A DNA stretch of 64,000 nt from Acidimicrobiaceae bacterium (GTDB lineage: Bacteria > Actinomycetota > Acidimicrobiia > Acidimicrobiales > RAAP-2): contig DAHUZJ010000077.1 of NCBI GenBank assembly GCA_027306585.1, positions 1 through 64,000 of the forward strand, read 5' to 3'. A program made the translations under genes and the position numbers. The notes beneath the pieces were generated by a model that saw only the letters and a list, made by a program, of their open reading frames with translations, was not told the DNA's origin and searched no databases. Positions 53,467-61,588 of this stretch are shown here, one piece after another (position 1 is the stretch's first letter; every line of letters begins with the position of its first letter).

Positions 53467-54498
53467 TCAGGGATCGACCGGGGCGGGGGCGGTCGATCCC
53501 CGGACGATCAGGTTCGGGGAGACGAGCACCTCCTTGAGGGGCATCTCGGGCATCTCCAGCCGCTCGAGCATGATCTCGGCGGCTCGGGCCCCGATCTCGA
53601 ACTGTGGGATGCGCACGGTGGTCAGCGGCGGCTGAAAGCGGTCGACGAAGGGCATGTCGTTGAAGCCGACGACCGAGACGTCGGCGGGACACCGGAGCCC
53701 CGCGCGCTCGAGGGCGGTACCGCAGCCGAGGGCCATCATGTCGTTGCTGGCGACGACCGCCGTCGGCGGGCGGCCACGCGACAGCAATTCGAGCGCGCAG
53801 CGCTCACCCTCGGGGGCGGTGAAGCTCGCGCCGAACACGACGAGCTCCTCGTCGATCTCGAGCTCGAGGGCCCGCATGACCGAAAGGTAGCCCTGGTAGC
53901 GGGCGTGCCCGGTGGAGAAGGACTGCGGGCCGGCGAGGTGGGCGATGCGGCGGTGCCCCAGCTCGGCCAAGTGCTCGATGGCCAAGCGCACCCCTCCGGC
54001 GTCGTCCACGGACACGGACGAGAAGGCGTGACGCTCCAGGACCCGGTTGAAGAGCACCACGGGAACGCCTTCGTCGGTGAGCTGGGCCAGGCCGGGACCC
54101 TCCCGGTCGGCGGTGGCGCAGATGAGGCCGTCGACCCGGCGGTCGAGCATCCCCGCGAAGATGCGCTCCTGACGCGTCGGATTGTTGTCGGTGTTGGCGA
54201 TCAGCGCGACGTAGCCGTCGAGCGCAAGACGATCTTCGATGCCCCGCAGCATCGGCGGGAACAACGGGTTGGCGATGTCGGGGACGACGACGCCCACCGA
54301 CATCGTCCTGCGGGTCTTGAAGCTCCGCGCGAGGTAGTTGGGCCGATAGCCCAGCGCCGTCGCTGCCGCAGTGACGCGGTCGACCGTCTCGGGTCGCACG
54401 AGTGAGCGGGTCGCCACGTTGAGCGCTCGCGAGGCCGTGCCCGGGTGGACGCCCGCCGCCTCGGCTACTTCCCGCAGCGTCACGGTGTCCTGTGGCAC
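53467..54498 (-). CDS. LacI-family transcriptional regulator
   Basis: The 343-residue product has the LacI HTH (VTLREVAEAAGVHPGTASRA, about residues 6-25), the hinge region GYRPNYLARSF and a periplasmic-binding-like effector domain (VGVVVPDIANPLFPPMLRGIE, cited from VGVVVPDIANP). Family operators are palindromes with a central CG, as are five of the six 14-bp sites in this island; the sixth has TG. It is the last gene of the operon M24 - E1 alpha - E1 beta - aldehyde dehydrogenase - DapA-like, whose promoter carries one such site, so it is probably autoregulated. GTG 54498 has GGGAGG. The effector is unknown. Confidence 0.93.
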   Translation of the reverse strand: MPQDTVTLREVAEAAGVHPGTASRALNVATRSLVRPETVDRVTAAATALGYRPNYLARSFKTRRTMSVGVVVPDIANPLFPPMLRGIEDRLALDGYVALIANTDNNPTRQERIFAGMLDRRVDGLICATADREGPGLAQLTDEGVPVVLFNRVLERHAFSSVSVDDAGGVRLAIEHLAELGHRRIAHLAGPQSFSTGHARYQGYLSVMRALELEIDEELVVFGASFTAPEGERCALELLSRGRPPTAVVASNDMMALGCGTALERAGLRCPADVSVVGFNDMPFVDRFQPPLTTVRIPQFEIGARAAEIMLERLEMPEMPLKEVLVSPNLIVRGSTAPAPVDP

Positions 54499-54510
54499 GC
54501 TACCTCCCTG

Positions 54511-54526
54511 TTGGGCCAGGGCCCAA
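54511..54526. promoter_or_regulatory. palindrome upstream of the lacI-type gene
   Basis: TTGGGCC-AG-GGCCCAA lies 13-28 bases before the LacI-family start, in the 89-base gap after the DapA-like gene. It may be an internal operator or an RNA hairpin; it differs from the island's 14-bp motif. Confidence 0.4.
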
Positions 54527-54587
54527 GGTTATCGGGGGACGGCGGAAACCGGGCGCTCCGACGGTCGCGCCGTTACGGGCCTCCCCG

Positions 54588-55550
54588 TCAGAGCAGGCCC
54601 ACCTCGGCGAGGTCGGCGCCGAGCGCGTCGATCGTGGCCGGCTCGGGGCTTCGCAGTGGTGGGCGCACCGGACCGCCGGCCATGCCGAGCAGCCCTGCCC
54701 ACGCCTTGATGATGGGCACCGGGTGCTCCCCGCGGGAACGGGCGTCGTGGAGCCACTTGTCCGACAGGTTGCGGAGCGGCGCCATGGCGTCGCGCACCGC
54801 TGACGCGGTGGCGACGTCCCCGGAGAGGGCGGCCCGGGTGTAGTCCCGCATCGGGCGGTGGGCCGGCGTCTGCAGCAGGTACGGGGCGGCCGACGACATG
54901 AAGACCCGCTGGCCGTGGTCGCGCATGTTGGCCAGCCACTCGGTCTCGTTGGGCTCGCACACGAGGATCCGGTCCCCGACCTTGGCCAGGACGTCCAGGT
55001 AATGGGCGTGCGGGTGGCCGACCTTGATCCCGCAGATGGTCTCGAGGTCCGCGAGGCGGGACACCAGGTCCAGCGAGAGGGCCGGTCCGGCGAACCCCGT
55101 GTCGAAGACCCACACGCCGAGGTCGGCGGCGGCGCAGAGGCGGGCGTAGAAGTCGTAGATGCCCTCGTCGTCGATGCCCACCGGATAGTAGGGACGGACC
55201 ACGACGGCGAAGTCGGCGCCTGCCGCCTCCGCCTGCCGCGTGAGCTCGATCGCCTCGGTGAGCGAATGGTGCCCGGTGTGGGCGATGACCGGGCACCGGC
55301 CACCCGTCGCCGCGACGACGGCCGCCACTTGCGCTGCTCGCTCGGCGGCCGAGAGCGCCCAGAACTCGCTCATCACGCCGGTGCAGAAGATCCCGTCGAC
55401 CTCCACCCCGTCGACCAGCCGATGCACGTCGGCTGCCAGGGCATCCAGGTCGCACCGGCCGGCCACATCGAACGGCGTGGTCGACGCCGCCCACAGCCCG
55501 GTGAAGGCCTCGGCCGCCGCCTGCTTGGCGTCCGCCCTCGAATAGCGCAT
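54588..55550 (-). CDS. DapA-family lyase, copy 2
   Basis: The 320-residue product is a TIM-barrel of the DapA family with GLWAASTTPFDVAG at the start, GVMSEFWALSAAER for the substrate loop and the Schiff-base Lys in CGIKVGH. The usual catalytic Tyr region (YNxP) reads VFDTGFAG, so Tyr appears replaced by Phe, which would alter proton transfer. It differs strongly from the copy at 49271-50185. ATG 55550 follows GAAGGGG. It is encoded in the operon with the aldehyde dehydrogenase and E1 subunits and precedes the LacI gene. Confidence 0.87.
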   Translation of the reverse strand: MRYSRADAKQAAAEAFTGLWAASTTPFDVAGRCDLDALAADVHRLVDGVEVDGIFCTGVMSEFWALSAAERAAQVAAVVAATGGRCPVIAHTGHHSLTEAIELTRQAEAAGADFAVVVRPYYPVGIDDEGIYDFYARLCAAADLGVWVFDTGFAGPALSLDLVSRLADLETICGIKVGHPHAHYLDVLAKVGDRILVCEPNETEWLANMRDHGQRVFMSSAAPYLLQTPAHRPMRDYTRAALSGDVATASAVRDAMAPLRNLSDKWLHDARSRGEHPVPIIKAWAGLLGMAGGPVRPPLRSPEPATIDALGADLAEVGLL

Positions 55551-55588
55551 GATCCGTCCCCTTCGTTCAGCTGTTCACCCGGTGCCGC

Positions 55589-57076
55589 TCACCAGCTCGT
55601 CGCGATGTACTTCGCCTCGAGGTACTCGAGCATGCCCTCGTGGCCGCCCTCACGCCCGAGCCCGCTCTGCTTCACGCCGCCGAAGGGTGCCGCCGGGTCG
55701 GAGACGAGGCCCCGGTTGAGGCCCACCATGCCCGACTCGAGCGCTTCGGCGACCCGCAGGCCCCGGGCGAGGTCGCCGGTGTAGACGTAGCTCACGAGGC
55801 CGTACTCGGTGTCGTTGGCGAGCGAGACCGCCTCGTCCTCGTCGCGGAAGCCGACGACCGGGGCAACGGGCCCGAAGATCTCGGTGCGGAGCAGCTCGGC
55901 GGAGCTGGGCACGCCGGCCAAGACGGTCGGGGGGTAGAAGAAGCCCGGGCCCTCGGGGGCCGCTGCCCCGGTGAGCGGGGAGGCCCCTTCCCCCACGGCG
56001 TCGTGGACCAGCTCGTCGACCTTGTCCCGGCTGGAGGCGTTCACGAGCGGGCCCACCTGGACGCCTGCTGTCAGGCCCGGCCCCATCCGCAGGGCCCCCA
56101 TGCGCTCGGCCAGCAGCTCGGCGAAGCGCCCGGCGACCGAGGCCTCGACGAAGAACCGGTTGGCGGCGGTGCACGCCTCGCCGCCGTTGCGCATCTTGGC
56201 CACCATGGCCCCCTCGAGGGCGGCCTCCAGGTCGGCGTCGGCGAAGACGAGGAACGGGGCGTTGCCGCCCAGCTCCATCGAGCAGCTCACCACCTTGTCG
56301 GCCGCCAGGGCGAGGAGGGTCCGGCCGACCTCGGTCGACCCGGTGAAGGAGAGCTTTCGCACCCGGTCGTCGCCGAGCACGGTGCGCGAGAAGTCCGACG
56401 AGCGCCGGGAGGGCACGATGTTGACGACGCCTGCCGGCACCCCCGCCTCCTCCAGGATCCGGCCGATGGCGAGGGCGGTGAGCGGGGTCTCGGAGGCTGG
56501 CTTGCACACGACGGTGCACCCGGCGGCGAGGGCGGGGCCGATCTTGCGGGTGAGCATGGCGGCCGGGAAGTTCCACGGCGTGATGAGGGCGGCCACCCCG
56601 ATGGGCTGGTAGGCGACGAGTATCCGGTTGGCCCCCGACGGGGCGGTCATGAGCTCGCCCACGTTGCGCACCGCCTCTTCGGCATACCAGCGGAAGAACT
56701 CCGCGGCGTAGGCGACCTCCCCCCGGGCGTCGGGAAGGGCCTTCCCGTTCTCCAAGGTGACGAGGCGGGCCAAGGACTCGGCCCGCTCGGTCATCAGGGT
56801 GAAGGCCCGGCGCAGCAGCTCCGCCCGCTCCCGGGGGGCGGTCCTGCCCCAGGACCCGAGGGCCTCTGCGGCGGCGTCGACGGCGGCCGTGGCGTCGGAG
56901 GGCGCGCCGTCGCAGACGGCGGTGATGGGCGCTTCGGTGGCGGGGTCCAGGACCTCGATCTCGCGGCCGTCTGCCGACCCCTGCCACCGCCCGCCGATCA
57001 AGGCGCCGGTCGGCACCCATTCGAGCAGCTCGGCTGCTACCGCCTTCGTGTCGTGGGCGGGCGCCGTCGTCGTCAT
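55589..57076 (-). CDS. NAD(P)-dependent aldehyde dehydrogenase (succinate-semialdehyde type)
   Basis: The 495-residue product has PWNFPAAMLTRKIGPALAAGC, the catalytic Glu in MELGGNAPFLVF, the active-site Cys region NGGEACTAANRFF and EIFGPVAPV. Residue pattern and length match succinate-semialdehyde / glutarate-semialdehyde dehydrogenases (GabD-like). It would oxidise an aldehyde of the pathway to an acid entering the TCA cycle. ATG 57076 overlaps the E1 beta stop (ATGA). Confidence 0.93.
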   Translation of the reverse strand: MTTTAPAHDTKAVAAELLEWVPTGALIGGRWQGSADGREIEVLDPATEAPITAVCDGAPSDATAAVDAAAEALGSWGRTAPRERAELLRRAFTLMTERAESLARLVTLENGKALPDARGEVAYAAEFFRWYAEEAVRNVGELMTAPSGANRILVAYQPIGVAALITPWNFPAAMLTRKIGPALAAGCTVVCKPASETPLTALAIGRILEEAGVPAGVVNIVPSRRSSDFSRTVLGDDRVRKLSFTGSTEVGRTLLALAADKVVSCSMELGGNAPFLVFADADLEAALEGAMVAKMRNGGEACTAANRFFVEASVAGRFAELLAERMGALRMGPGLTAGVQVGPLVNASSRDKVDELVHDAVGEGASPLTGAAAPEGPGFFYPPTVLAGVPSSAELLRTEIFGPVAPVVGFRDEDEAVSLANDTEYGLVSYVYTGDLARGLRVAEALESGMVGLNRGLVSDPAAPFGGVKQSGLGREGGHEGMLEYLEAKYIATSW

Positions 57077-58047
57077 GCCAGTGACCTCCTCACTCCCTCG
57101 ACGATGCGCGCCACGTTGGGCAGGGCCGCATCCTCCAACGCGTCGGCGGCGGGCAGGGGCACGTGGGGGGTGGTGACCCGCACGATCGGCCCGTCGAGGT
57201 CGAAGAGGTTCTCCTCGGCCACGATCGAGGCCACCTCCGCCCCCCACCCGCACAGCCTCGGGTTCTCCTCGACGGTGACGAGGTGCCCGGTGGCGGCGAC
57301 CGACGTGGCGACGGTCGTCACGTCCAGGGGCACGAGCGAGCGCAGGTCGATGACCGTCACCTCGATGCCCTCTCGGGCCAGCTCGTCGGCGGCGGCGAGG
57401 GCCCGGGGGACCATGGCCGCCAGGGCCACGACCGTGGCGGCCGGGCCGTGGCGGACGACGGCCGCCTTGCCCAGCTCGTCGACGAGCTCGCCGTCGGGGA
57501 CGTCCCCTTTGGTGGCGTAGAGGGACTTCTGCTCGAAGAAGAGCACGGGGTCGGGGTCGCGCACCGCAGCCGCCAAGAGCCCCACCACGTCGCTCGGAGT
57601 GGAGGGGGCGACCACCTTCAAGCCCGGGATGGCCATGGCCCAGTTCTCCACGCTCTGGGAGTGCTGAGCCCCGAAGCGGGCCCCGCCGCCGTTGCCCGAG
57701 CGGATCACGAGCGGCAGGGCGACCTGGCCGTTGGTCATGTAGCGGGCCTTGGCGATCTCGTTGGCGACGATGTCCCAGCACACGGCGAAGAAGTCCGAGA
57801 ACATGATCTCGGCGATCGGGCGCAGGCCGGTCATCGCCGCCCCCATGGCCGCCCCCAAGATGGCCTGCTCGGAGATGGGCGTGTCGACCACCCGTCCCTT
57901 GCCGAAACGCTCCTGGAGCCCGACGGTGGCCTTGAACACCCCGCCGGCCGAGCCGATGTCCTCGCCCAAGAACACGACCGAAGGGTCCCGGGCCATCTCC
58001 TGGGCGATGCCGTAGGCGACGGCGTCCCGGTAGGTCATCTCCGCCAC
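57073..58047 (-). CDS. 2-oxoacid (acetoin/pyruvate-type) dehydrogenase E1 beta subunit
   Basis: The ~324-residue product is the E1 beta of a ThDP-dependent dehydrogenase complex: FLGEDIGSAGGVFKATVGL, DTPISEQAILGAAMGAA, RFGAQHSQSVENW and a transketolase C-terminal domain with TVEENPRLCGWGAEV. GTG 58047 has GGAGG upstream and overlaps the E1 alpha gene; ATG 58038 is the alternative. It pairs with the upstream E1 alpha. No E2 or E3 gene is in the window. Confidence 0.92.
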   Translation of the reverse strand: MAEMTYRDAVAYGIAQEMARDPSVVFLGEDIGSAGGVFKATVGLQERFGKGRVVDTPISEQAILGAAMGAAMTGLRPIAEIMFSDFFAVCWDIVANEIAKARYMTNGQVALPLVIRSGNGGGARFGAQHSQSVENWAMAIPGLKVVAPSTPSDVVGLLAAAVRDPDPVLFFEQKSLYATKGDVPDGELVDELGKAAVVRHGPAATVVALAAMVPRALAAADELAREGIEVTVIDLRSLVPLDVTTVATSVAATGHLVTVEENPRLCGWGAEVASIVAEENLFDLDGPIVRVTTPHVPLPAADALEDAALPNVARIVEGVRRSLA

Positions 58048-59057
58048 GTGGCACCTCCGTCGCTGAACACGTCTCGGTGGACCAAGGCGAGGTCGGGCGG
58101 CGGGCTCGCCATGGCCTGCTCGGTCGCCTCGTCGACGGCCTCCTGGGCCGCCTCCTCCACCCGCACGAGGGCTCCCTCGTCCACGCCGGCCGCCACGAGG
58201 CGAGCCCGGTAGGTGGGAATGGGGTCGCGGGCGAGCCAGGCGGCCACCTCGTCGTCGGGGCGGTACTTGCCCGGGTCGGCCCTCGAGTGCCCGCCGTGGC
58301 GGTAGGTCTCGGCCTCGATCAGGCTCGGGCCGCCGCCCGCCCGGGCGCGCTCGAGGGCGGAGGCGGCGGCGGCGAAGGTGGCGTCGGCGTCGTTGCCGTC
58401 GATCAGGATGGGGTCGAGGCCGTACGCGGGGGCCCGGCCCGCCGCCGGGTGGGCGACGGCCGTCACCGAGGAGATGGGGGTGTACTCCATCCAGCGGTTG
58501 TTCTCGCACACGAAGACGATCGGCAGCTGCCAGACGGCCGCCAGGTTGAGGGCCTCATGGAACGCGCCGATGTTGGTGGTCCCGTCTCCGAAGAAGCACA
58601 CGGTGACCTCGGGGGCGCCCCGCAGCTTGGACGACCAGGCGGCCCCGTTGGCGATCGTGAGGTGGGCGCCAACGATGGCGTAGGAGCCCATCATCCGGTG
58701 CGGGATGCTCGTCAGGTGCATCGAGCCGCCCTTGCCGGCCATGAGGCCGAGCTGGCGGCCCATGAGCTCGGCCATGACCGGCGCCATCGGCACCCCGCGC
58801 GCCAGCGTGTGGTTGTGGCCCCGGTAGGTGCAGAACGTGTAGTCCTCGGGCCGCAGCGCCACCCCGAACCCGGCGGCCACCGCCTCCTGACCGAGCCCCA
58901 GATGGCTCGTCCCCTTGACCAGGCCCTGGAGGAACAGGTCGTAGGCGCGCTTTTCGAACGCCCGCATCTCCACCATCGAGCGATAGAGGCGGAGGCGGAC
59001 GTCGGCGGACGGCGCCGGTGGGGCCGGAGCGGCGGGGCTTTCGGAGAGGCTGGTCAT
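58035..59057 (-). CDS. 2-oxoacid (acetoin/pyruvate-type) dehydrogenase E1 alpha subunit
   Basis: The 340-residue product is the ThDP-binding E1 alpha: GTSHLGLGQEAVAAGF, TYRGHNHTLARG, GKGGSMHL and the ThDP motif GDGTTNIGAFHEALN...NN, with the phosphoryl-loop-like YRHGGHSRADPGKYR. It resembles AcoA-type subunits. ThDP-dependent decarboxylation of a 2-oxoacid or cleavage of acetoin would pass an acyl group to a lipoyl E2, which must be encoded elsewhere. It lies 88 bases after the M24 gene. Confidence 0.93.
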   Translation of the reverse strand: MTSLSESPAAPAPPAPSADVRLRLYRSMVEMRAFEKRAYDLFLQGLVKGTSHLGLGQEAVAAGFGVALRPEDYTFCTYRGHNHTLARGVPMAPVMAELMGRQLGLMAGKGGSMHLTSIPHRMMGSYAIVGAHLTIANGAAWSSKLRGAPEVTVCFFGDGTTNIGAFHEALNLAAVWQLPIVFVCENNRWMEYTPISSVTAVAHPAAGRAPAYGLDPILIDGNDADATFAAAASALERARAGGGPSLIEAETYRHGGHSRADPGKYRPDDEVAAWLARDPIPTYRARLVAAGVDEGALVRVEEAAQEAVDEATEQAMASPPPDLALVHRDVFSDGGATWRR

Positions 59058-59145
59058 GTCGGGCGTTTGCTCCTCTGATGCGGTCGGTGGGAGGTCGCCC
59101 CGGCGCCCGCGGTTCGGCTCCCCGGGCGGCCCGTGCGGCGGAGGC

Positions 59146-60396
59146 CTAGTACGGATTGGTGACGAACAGCTCCTGGGCGGGGAACAGCGTGATCACTTGC
59201 GGACCGTCCTCGGTGACGACGATCTCCTCTTCGATCCTCGCCGCCGAGTGGCCGTCCGTGGCCGGGCAGTAGGTCTCCAGGGCGAAGACCATCCCCGCAT
59301 GGATCTCCATCGGATGCTCCAGCGAGTTGAGCCGGCTGATCAGCGGGCGCTCGTGCAGCGCCAGGCCGAGGCCGTGGCCGAACTGCAGGCCGAAGGCTTC
59401 GCGCTCGCTGGCGAGCCCGATGTCCTCGGCCGTCGGCCAGCCCCGGGCGATCTGGTCAGTGGTGACGCCCGGCTTCACGAGGTCGATCGCGGTGTCCATC
59501 CACTCACGGGCCCGCTGGTAGGCGTCGCGCTGGGCGGGGGTCGAGTACCCGACCGAGAAGCACCGGTAGTAGCACGTCCGGTAGCCGTTGAAGGCGTGCA
59601 TGACGTCGAAGAACGCCTGCTCGCCGGGGCGGATCATGCGGTCCGAGAAGTTGTGGGGATGGGGGATGCAGCGCTCGCCCGAGACGGCGTTCACCGATTC
59701 GACGTCGTCGGACCCCATCCGGTAGAGGGTGTCGTTCACGAGGGCCACGATCTCGTTCTCTCGCACCCCGGGCTTGAGGGCCTCGGCCACCAGCTGGTAG
59801 GCGCCCTCCACCATGGCGGCCGCCCGGGACAGCAGCATGATCTCGTCGGGTGACTTGAGCTGGCGGGCATCGAGCATGACCTGCTGGCCGTCGCGCACGT
59901 CGAGGCCGGCCGCCTGGAGGGCCAGCATCGTGGGGACGTCGGCGATGTCCAACCCGAGGGGCATGTCGGCCACCCCCGCCTCGCGCAGCACGTCCACGAT
60001 CTCGGCCACCGCCACCTTTGGAAGCCCGACCTCGGGCCCGACCGCCCCGCGCATGGTCGTGACCGCCGGGCGGGAGTTCTCCGGGCGGATCCAGGGGGCG
60101 TGGAGCCGGTGGTGGACGGCCGCGGACCCGAAGTCCCACAGGACGGGCTCGGCACCCCGGGCGAGCACCGTGTAGCGGGTCAGCTTGTCCCGGGTCCACT
60201 CGCCGATGGCCGTGCTCGTGATGTAGCGGATGTTGTTGAGGTCGAAGCACAGCAAGGCCCCGAGCTCCGAGCGGTCCAGGGCCTCTCGTGCCCGGCGCAA
60301 GCGGTACTCGTGCAGGCGGCGGAAGTCGACCCGCTCTTCGAAGTCGACCCCCATGACCCCCGGCGAAGGTGCGGCGACGCCGTTCCGTACGCTCAT
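59146..60396 (-). CDS. M24-fold protein, second copy (altered metal site)
   Basis: The 416-residue product has the two-domain creatinase/prolidase layout: an N-terminal domain with CFDLNNIRYITS and a C-terminal domain with QAFFDVMHAFNGYRTCYYRCF, GHGLGLALHERP, MVFALETYC and EEEIVVTEDG. The first Asp, the His and the two Glu are present, but the usual second Asp (SDxTRT) is replaced in YRTCYYRCF, so normal two-metal binding is doubtful. It is the first gene of the operon that ends with the LacI-family regulator, under a promoter with a LacI-type operator. Confidence 0.83.
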   Translation of the reverse strand: MSVRNGVAAPSPGVMGVDFEERVDFRRLHEYRLRRAREALDRSELGALLCFDLNNIRYITSTAIGEWTRDKLTRYTVLARGAEPVLWDFGSAAVHHRLHAPWIRPENSRPAVTTMRGAVGPEVGLPKVAVAEIVDVLREAGVADMPLGLDIADVPTMLALQAAGLDVRDGQQVMLDARQLKSPDEIMLLSRAAAMVEGAYQLVAEALKPGVRENEIVALVNDTLYRMGSDDVESVNAVSGERCIPHPHNFSDRMIRPGEQAFFDVMHAFNGYRTCYYRCFSVGYSTPAQRDAYQRAREWMDTAIDLVKPGVTTDQIARGWPTAEDIGLASEREAFGLQFGHGLGLALHERPLISRLNSLEHPMEIHAGMVFALETYCPATDGHSAARIEEEIVVTEDGPQVITLFPAQELFVTNPY

Positions 60397-60503
60397 CGGC
60401 TGCGGTCCATCGCTCTCACGCCCCTCCCGGTCCCGCAGCGCGCACCGTCCACCGAGGGCGGGGACCCTTCGGGGCCGGACCGGCGCGGCGCCGCGCCACT
60501 GTC

Positions 60504-60551
60504 AGCAATCGTTTGCACATTCATCGTGCACCGGCCGCCGGACCATGTCAA
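60504..60551 (-). promoter_or_regulatory. M24-E1-lacI operon promoter with LacI-type operator
   Basis: On the minus strand, TTGACA (60551-60546), a 17-base spacer and CACGAT (60528-60523) are followed 5 bases on by the palindrome AGCAATCGTTTGCA (60504-60517, plus strand) at the transcription start. The leader to ATG 60396 is about 120 bases. Confidence 0.78.
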
Positions 60552-60623
60552 GAACGTGACGACGGGGGCCACGGCGCCCCGTGACGTGCCCCTCGGCGGC
60601 GGGCCGGCTCCCAGCACGGCTCC

Positions 60624-61328
60624 TCAACCCCTCAGCGGCGCCACGTACCGGTACCCGAAGCCGCGCACGCTCTCGATGGGCGACGTCTCCGCATCTGTCC
60701 AGGAGAGCTTGCGACGGAGACCGAGGATGGCGAACTTGATCCGGCCGCGCCCCGCGCCCGGCGCTTGGCGCCATGCCAGCTCGAGCAGTTGGTCGTGCGT
60801 GAGCACCTGCCCCGGGTGGCGGACCAACGCCGCCAGGAGGCGGAATTCGGTCGGCGTCAGCACGACGGGCGAGCCGGCCACCTCCACGCCGCCACGGGCC
60901 AGGTCCACCCGGACGCGGCCGTCGTCGAAGACGGTGAGGTCGTCGTGTGGCGGAGGCCTGCGGCGCAACAGCGAGCGCAGGCGGGCGACCAGCTCGTCGT
61001 TTCCGTAGGGCTTGGTCAGGTAGTCGTCAGCCCCGCCGAGGAGGCCCCGCACCTTCTCGTGCTCCAGGCCACGAGCCGTCAACAGCAGCACCGGGACGTC
61101 GCTCAGGTGGCGAAGCCGTTCCAGGACTGTCCATCCGTCGAGCTTCGGCAGACCGAGGTCGAGGACCACGAGGTCGGGTCGGTCGTCCGCGAAACGGTCC
61201 AGGCCCGCCAGGCCGTCGGCCGCCCAGCTGGGGACGTACCCGGCGCCCTGCAGCAGGAGCTCGAGCGACCGCCAGATGTCGGGGTCGTCCTCGATGACGA
61301 GCACCCGCGGCGCGCTCGCCACGCTCAC
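60624..61328 (-). CDS. OmpR/PhoB-family response regulator
   Basis: The 234-residue product has a receiver domain with the acidic pocket VIEDD, phospho-acceptor Asp57 in VVLDLGLPKLDG, Thr in LLLTARG and Lys in LTKPYG. A winged-helix output domain follows with LTPTEFRLLAALVRHPG and SVRGFGYRYVAP. No histidine kinase lies next to it, so its partner is elsewhere or absent. GTG 61328 overlaps the stop of an upstream mini-ORF (GTGA). Targets are unknown. Confidence 0.93.
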   Translation of the reverse strand: MSVASAPRVLVIEDDPDIWRSLELLLQGAGYVPSWAADGLAGLDRFADDRPDLVVLDLGLPKLDGWTVLERLRHLSDVPVLLLTARGLEHEKVRGLLGGADDYLTKPYGNDELVARLRSLLRRRPPPHDDLTVFDDGRVRVDLARGGVEVAGSPVVLTPTEFRLLAALVRHPGQVLTHDQLLELAWRQAPGAGRGRIKFAILGLRRKLSWTDAETSPIESVRGFGYRYVAPLRG

Positions 61329-61456
61329 GGCGCATCCTCGCCTGCACCGCCGCGGCGGTGCTCGGCGTCCGTCATGGGCGTGCCGGTGCCGGGAACGTCG
61401 ACCGCCGTGCGACGTCCGAACGCTGCGGCCGTGTCGGCGCTCGCGGTCCCCGCCAT
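61325..61456 (-). CDS. possible 43-residue upstream ORF coupled to the response regulator
   Basis: ATG 61456 has GGAGG 8 bases upstream, and the frame ends in a TGA that overlaps the response-regulator GTG. A TAGCAT -10 element lies at 61494-61489 on the minus strand. The product is Ala/Gly/Thr-rich without a recognised domain. It may act only as a translational coupler. Confidence 0.4.
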   Translation of the reverse strand: MAGTASADTAAAFGRRTAVDVPGTGTPMTDAEHRRGGAGEDAP

Positions 61457-61588
61457 GTGTCTCGCCTCCGCCTTCTCTTCGCTCCCGAATGCTACCGCCG
61501 AGTCTCGGCGGGCCATCCGACCCGGCACCGGCACCTCGCCCGGCGGCGATAGCCTCGGCCGTGGCGTGCGGGACACCCCCCGCCTCCG

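Noticed and set aside
31385..60396. Nicotine degradation cluster
   Set aside because: The hydrolases resemble dihydroxypseudooxynicotine hydrolase and a succinate-semialdehyde-type dehydrogenase is present, but nicotine dehydrogenase, hydroxylase and methylaminobutyrate genes are missing.
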